Part shown: piece by piece, positions 5,795 to 8,605 of the stretch
How the letters are laid out: each line of letters begins with the position of its first letter
How positions within the stretch are numbered: position 1 is the first letter of the stretch
NCBI GenBank assembly: GCA_900554465.1
Contig: USHF01000055.1
Coordinates: 1-8,605, forward strand
Direction of reading: 5' to 3'
Length of the DNA stretch: 8,605 bases
Source of the DNA: an uncultured Collinsella sp.
GTDB taxonomy: Bacteria > Actinomycetota > Coriobacteriia > Coriobacteriales > Coriobacteriaceae
The notes under the pieces: model-generated
Database searches by the model: none
What the model saw: only the letters and a program-made list of their open reading frames with translations
What the model was told of the DNA's origin: nothing
Program-made: the position numbers and the translations under genes

Positions 5795-5848
5795 AGAAAT
5801 ATCCTTTCGGCAAAAGGTGTGGCGAAGGCTCTGACGGCGGCCTTACAT

Positions 5849-6733
5849 CTATTTCAGTTCGTCGATATCGATATGCTCAATGCTCTTGAGCGGCTGGCCA
5901 AAGATAAAGCTGCCCGCCACCGCAAACTCGGCAATGTTATCGGCCGTCGTTGCAAAACGATGCTGCGGCTCGGCGGCGTCGCCCGCCAGCTGCTCGCGGC
6001 GCGTGAGGATATCGGTCAGCTCGCGCGTGGTCTCCTCGGCGGAACTCACGACGCGCACCCCAGGCCCCAGCGCATGACGGATAGGTCCCACCAACAGCGG
6101 AAAATGCGTACAGCCGAGCACCACGGTATCGATACCGTGGTCGCGCAGCGGCTCAACCGTGGCACCAACCAGCGCACGCACGGCAGGCGTATCGAAGATG
6201 TCCTCGTTCTCAAGCCACTGCTCCTGCAGATGCGCACCCGAGGCGAGCTCGTGCTCAACGACCTCGACAAAGCTCGAGGCAGGGCAGCCGTATACGTCAA
6301 CACCGGCATCCAGGTCCTGAATGGCGCGCGTGTAAGCACCCGAGCGAATGGTGAGGTTGGTGGCGAGCACGCCCACCCGGCGCGTGCGGGTGCTGTTGAT
6401 TGCCGCGCGTGCGCCCGGTGCGATCACACCGATGACGGGGACGTCGAGCACCTGCTGGGCCAGACGCAAGGCCGCAGCGGTCGCTGTATTGCAGGCGATG
6501 ACCATGATCTTGACGTCGTGCTTCGACAGCCAACGGCCCGCCTGCAGTGCAAACGAACGCACCTCGTCCTCGGTGCGGGTGCCATACGGGCAGCGTTTGG
6601 TGTCGCCAAAGTAGTAGACGGACTCGTGCGGCAACGCCGTCGCAATCGCGCGCGCAACCGTCAGACCGCCCAGGCCCGAGTCGAACACGCCAATGGGGCG
6701 CGTGTCCCCGGCCAGATTCTCGATATCGGACAT
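5849..6733 (-). CDS. murI: glutamate racemase
   Basis: 294 residues, slightly above the usual 265-285. Interconverts L- and D-glutamate without a cofactor, supplying D-Glu for the peptidoglycan stem peptide. Motifs: GVFDSGLGGLTVARAI (15-30), YFGDTKRCPYG (41-51), ACNTATA (80-86) with catalytic C81, and GCTHFPLL (207-214) with catalytic C208. Both cysteines are present, so the enzyme should be active. The frame stays open upstream to 6871, but that part overlaps the 3' end of the HAD gene and shows no family similarity. ATG at 6733 is preferred: it is preceded by GGTGAGG, a rather close ribosome binding site, and gives the expected N-terminus. The neighbouring murE places this gene in a cell-wall cluster. 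Confidence 0.97.
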   Translation of the reverse strand: MSDIENLAGDTRPIGVFDSGLGGLTVARAIATALPHESVYYFGDTKRCPYGTRTEDEVRSFALQAGRWLSKHDVKIMVIACNTATAAALRLAQQVLDVPVIGVIAPGARAAINSTRTRRVGVLATNLTIRSGAYTRAIQDLDAGVDVYGCPASSFVEVVEHELASGAHLQEQWLENEDIFDTPAVRALVGATVEPLRDHGIDTVVLGCTHFPLLVGPIRHALGPGVRVVSSAEETTRELTDILTRREQLAGDAAEPQHRFATTADNIAEFAVAGSFIFGQPLKSIEHIDIDELK

Positions 6734-6786
6734 TACCTCACCAGATTCTCTCTCGAAAAGATATGGCTCAGAACGATAGGACCGCG

Positions 6787-7698
6787 CTACGAACGAGCCG
6801 CGACCAGCAGCTCGGCCGTTGCCACCCAGCCGTCGACAATTTTGCCGCGCGTAACGAAAGCGTTCTCGCAAGCAGCCAGGAACTCGGGCGCGCCGGCGCT
6901 CGTCAGGCCATTCTCGACCAGACAGAACGTGCCCACGTGATCGGCCATGTAGAAGTCGGACTCGGAATCGCCGAGCGCGAGCGTCTCCTCGCGCTCGATC
7001 CCCAGGTGCTCGCAGAAGCGCGCAATGGCGACGCCTTTGTTGAGGCCCGCGGGGTTGATGTTGAATGCGCGACCGTCCTCGACGCGATCGAGCTCGAGCG
7101 TCGTCGGCTTGGACAGATGCGTCAGGTGACCGTTACAGGCCCACACCAGGCCGCAGCCGGCCTCGTCGAGAATGGCCTGCGCCTCGTCATCGGGAATGTC
7201 GCCGCGCATGCCGACGGTGACCTCGCGGTACTTGTAGCCGGTCGACATGTCGTTGTGATACTCGATCTTGTGCGGCCAGCGGGCGAGGATCTTCTCGCAC
7301 ACGCCGGTCTGCTCGATCACCTGGTGCGGCGTGAGACCGCAAGAGGGGTCGTAGGGCATGTCGCCGGTCAGATACTCCCAATCGTTGGCTTTGAGGTCGT
7401 ACATGACCAGGCCGCCCATCTCACCAATGTAGGAGTTGAGGCCGAGCACGCGCGCGTCCTCGTGGATCATGGTACGGTTGCGGCCCGAGGTGGGAACCAC
7501 CTGAATACCAGCGCGGGCAAGTGTCACGACAGCCTCGACGAGCTTGGTCGAGGGGTTGCCGTCGTTGTCGCGTAGCACGCACGAGCCGGGTGCGAGCATC
7601 GTAGCATCCAGGTCGGTAAAGACGTACTTAACCTTGGCCAAGCGCTCGCGCATCTCGCCCGAAAGCTCGGCGACGGTCGGCAGGGTGTTGTGGGACAT
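6787..7698 (-). CDS. HAD-superfamily hydrolase, probable Cof-type phosphatase
   Basis: 303 residues. Motif I is VFTDLDATML (26-35) with nucleophile D29 and general acid D31; motif II is PTSGR; motif III is a lysine in NKGVA; motif IV is GDSESDF (243-249), coordinating Mg. A large cap domain lies between motifs II and III (including GEMGGL and the REVTVGMRGD region), as in Cof-type or mannosyl-3-phosphoglycerate-phosphatase-like members. The substrate cannot be read from sequence; a sugar phosphate is the usual class. ATG at 7698 has GGAG five bases upstream; the earlier in-frame ATG at 7740 has none. Between murE and murI it may be cotranscribed with murI (53-base gap, no terminator), but a wall-related role is only suggested by position. 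Confidence 0.85.
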   Translation of the reverse strand: MSHNTLPTVAELSGEMRERLAKVKYVFTDLDATMLAPGSCVLRDNDGNPSTKLVEAVVTLARAGIQVVPTSGRNRTMIHEDARVLGLNSYIGEMGGLVMYDLKANDWEYLTGDMPYDPSCGLTPHQVIEQTGVCEKILARWPHKIEYHNDMSTGYKYREVTVGMRGDIPDDEAQAILDEAGCGLVWACNGHLTHLSKPTTLELDRVEDGRAFNINPAGLNKGVAIARFCEHLGIEREETLALGDSESDFYMADHVGTFCLVENGLTSAGAPEFLAACENAFVTRGKIVDGWVATAELLVAARS

Positions 7699-7763
7699 GG
7701 TTACTCCGTTTACGTAGAAGGGTTTGGGCTTAGACGGCATGTTTTGATTGAGGGAACACGTTT

Positions 7764-7796
7764 ATGGCGACAGCGCACTCAGGGCGCCTTCGCCAT
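7764..7796 (-). other. long hairpin between murE and the HAD gene
   Basis: On the minus strand ATGGCGA (7796-7790) pairs with TCGCCAT (7770-7764). After one A-G mismatch the stem continues for five more pairs (one G-T wobble) to a seven-base loop CCTGAGT. It starts ten bases after the murE stop. AAACGTGTT follows instead of a T-run, so it is at best a weak terminator, or an mRNA-stabilising or processing structure. The remaining bases to 7699 show only the HAD ribosome binding site. Confidence 0.6.
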
Positions 7797-7805
7797 CATG
7801 GTTCA

Positions 7806-8555
7806 TTAGTCAAACTGGGTAACATCGATCAGGCGATTGGCCAACGAAAGGTCGCTCTCGATGGGCACGAACTCGTCACCCACGTGCATGAGCTCCTCGT
7901 CACCCTTTGCCAGCAGCAAGACAATGGTGGGAGCATCGGGGTTGACGTACTCCTCGCGCGCCGCCTTGAACGCCGCATGCACAGCGGCTTCGCGATCGAG
8001 GATAATCTTGTTCGGCGTATCGTCGGGAACATGTTCGGCAAGCTCGCGACAGACCTTCATCGGGTCCTCGTGAGCCGGGTCCTCGTTGGCAAAAATCATC
8101 AGGTCGGAATATGGTGCGGCCTCGCGCGGAAGCTGCTCGCGGCGCTCCTGCGCCTTGCCGCCGGCAGCGCCAAACACTGCAATGACTGGACTAGTGGGAA
8201 ACGCGCGCTTGACCGACGAGAAAAGCGAACGGAACGAAAGCTGGTTGTGCGCATAGTCAACGACGCAGATCACGCGGCCGTCCTTCGACTCCACGACCTC
8301 CATACGTCCCGGCACACGCAGTTTGGAGAGGCCCTTCTTGATAGCCTCGATACCGATGCCGATCTCGTGCGCAGCGGCGATAGCGACCAGCGCGTTTTCC
8401 ACGTTAAAGTCGCCCGCGATGCCCAGCAGGACCTTCTCCCCCGCCTCGGACTCGTCGGCACACAGGCCATGCAGGTTAAACTCGATGTTAAAGCCGACCA
8501 CGCGGACATCGCTTGCCCACAGGCTTGCCTCGGGATGCTCGACGCCAACGGTCAC
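7806..8555 (-). CDS. murE: UDP-MurNAc-tripeptide synthetase (MurE), 5' end missing
   Basis: The last 249 codons of a Mur ligase, open into the adapter at 8556; full-length MurE is about 480-500 residues, so the N-terminal UDP-binding domain and the P-loop part of the central domain are absent. MurE adds the third residue (mDAP, Lys or Orn) to UDP-MurNAc-L-Ala-D-Glu. Visible (fragment numbering): GIAGDFNVENALVAIAAA (45-62, central-domain end), VPGRMEVV (81-88), VVDYAHN (98-104, at the MurE VDYAHTP position), VFGAAGGKAQERR (127-139), NEDPAHEDP (157-165) and LLAKGDE (214-220). The family's DAP-specific DNPR is replaced by EDPA, resembling DNPA of L-lysine-adding enzymes, so a diamino acid other than mDAP is likely. 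MurF and other ligases are less likely because of the PGRMEVV and EDPxxEDP motifs. Confidence 0.88.
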   Translation of the reverse strand: MTVGVEHPEASLWASDVRVVGFNIEFNLHGLCADESEAGEKVLLGIAGDFNVENALVAIAAAHEIGIGIEAIKKGLSKLRVPGRMEVVESKDGRVICVVDYAHNQLSFRSLFSSVKRAFPTSPVIAVFGAAGGKAQERREQLPREAAPYSDLMIFANEDPAHEDPMKVCRELAEHVPDDTPNKIILDREAAVHAAFKAAREEYVNPDAPTIVLLLAKGDEELMHVGDEFVPIESDLSLANRLIDVTQFD

Positions 8556-8605
8556 CTGTCTCTTATACACATCTGACGCTGCCGACGACTCCTTACGTGT
8601 AGATC
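8556..8605. other. Illumina Nextera i5-side adapter (synthetic)
   Basis: Bases 8556-8574 are the Tn5 mosaic end in reverse complement (starting CTGTCTCTTATACACATCT). Bases 8575-8588 (GACGCTGCCGACGA) are the i5-side Nextera sequence. Bases 8589-8596 (CTCCTTAC) are the index, whose reverse complement GTAAGGAG matches, from memory, index S505. GTGTAGATC is the start of the P5 primer. Genomic sequence ends at 8555 within murE. The minus-strand peptide MYKRQ read from this stretch is an adapter artefact, not the murE start. Confidence 0.98.

Noticed and set aside
6734..6871. N-terminal extension of murI to 6871
   Set aside because: It overlaps the end of the HAD gene and has no resemblance to glutamate racemase; the ATG at 6733 gives the normal N-terminus.
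5180..6940. Plus-strand open frame of 586 codons
   Set aside because: It is antisense to rph and murI, which carry complete catalytic motifs. The translated product is rich in Arg, His and Ala with no recognisable domain.
6547..7575. Plus-strand open frame of 342 codons
   Set aside because: It is antisense to the HAD gene and murI, without a ribosome binding site or recognisable motifs.
51..8555. Mobile elements, CRISPR array, phage genes or defence system
   Set aside because: No integrase, transposase, spaced direct repeats, or effector genes are seen; all coding space is accounted for by core genes on one strand.
8556..8570. murE beginning at an ATG encoding MYKRQ
   Set aside because: These bases are the Tn5 mosaic end of the adapter; the true murE start lies outside the window.

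Overview
The window is an assembled or read-derived fragment of about 8.5 kb of bacterial chromosome (51-8555), capped at both ends by 50 bases of Illumina Nextera adapter with sample indexes. The outermost 50 bases on each side are synthetic, and the two terminal genes are cut by the library junction rather than by biology. The DNA is GC-rich. Every real gene lies on the minus strand, so in transcription order the window reads from right to left.

Gene order in the direction of transcription: murE (3' half), a HAD-family phosphatase, murI, rph, rdgB, dtd, veg, ispE, tRNA-Pro(CGG), tatA, greA, lysS (5' part, C-terminus missing). The content is core genome. The combination of high GC, a Veg homologue next to ispE, TatA, and a MurE without the diaminopimelate-type DNPR motif suggests a gut Coriobacteriia member such as Collinsella. 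This taxonomic call is inference; only a database search could settle it.

The right part (5849-8555) holds cell-wall precursor synthesis: MurE adds the third residue of the stem peptide and MurI makes D-glutamate, with a HAD phosphatase of unknown substrate between them. The middle part (3831-5794) groups quality-control enzymes: RNase PH trims tRNA 3' ends, RdgB removes non-canonical purine nucleotides, and DTD removes D-amino acids from tRNA. Next come veg-ispE (IspE is the isoprenoid MEP-pathway kinase) and tRNA-Pro, probably sharing the terminator at 2354-2383. TatA (Tat protein export) has its own promoter and terminator. GreA (transcript cleavage factor) is followed by lysyl-tRNA synthetase, with a strong terminator-like hairpin directly in front of the lysS ribosome binding site.

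I see no phage, transposon, CRISPR or defence system and no convincing undescribed protein system. The points most worth a second look are small: a palindrome that exactly fills the tatA promoter spacer, a REP-like double hairpin between rph and rdgB, the terminator abutting the lysS ribosome binding site, an Arg-to-Leu change in the DTD N-terminal motif, the MurE specificity motif, and the adapter contamination itself.
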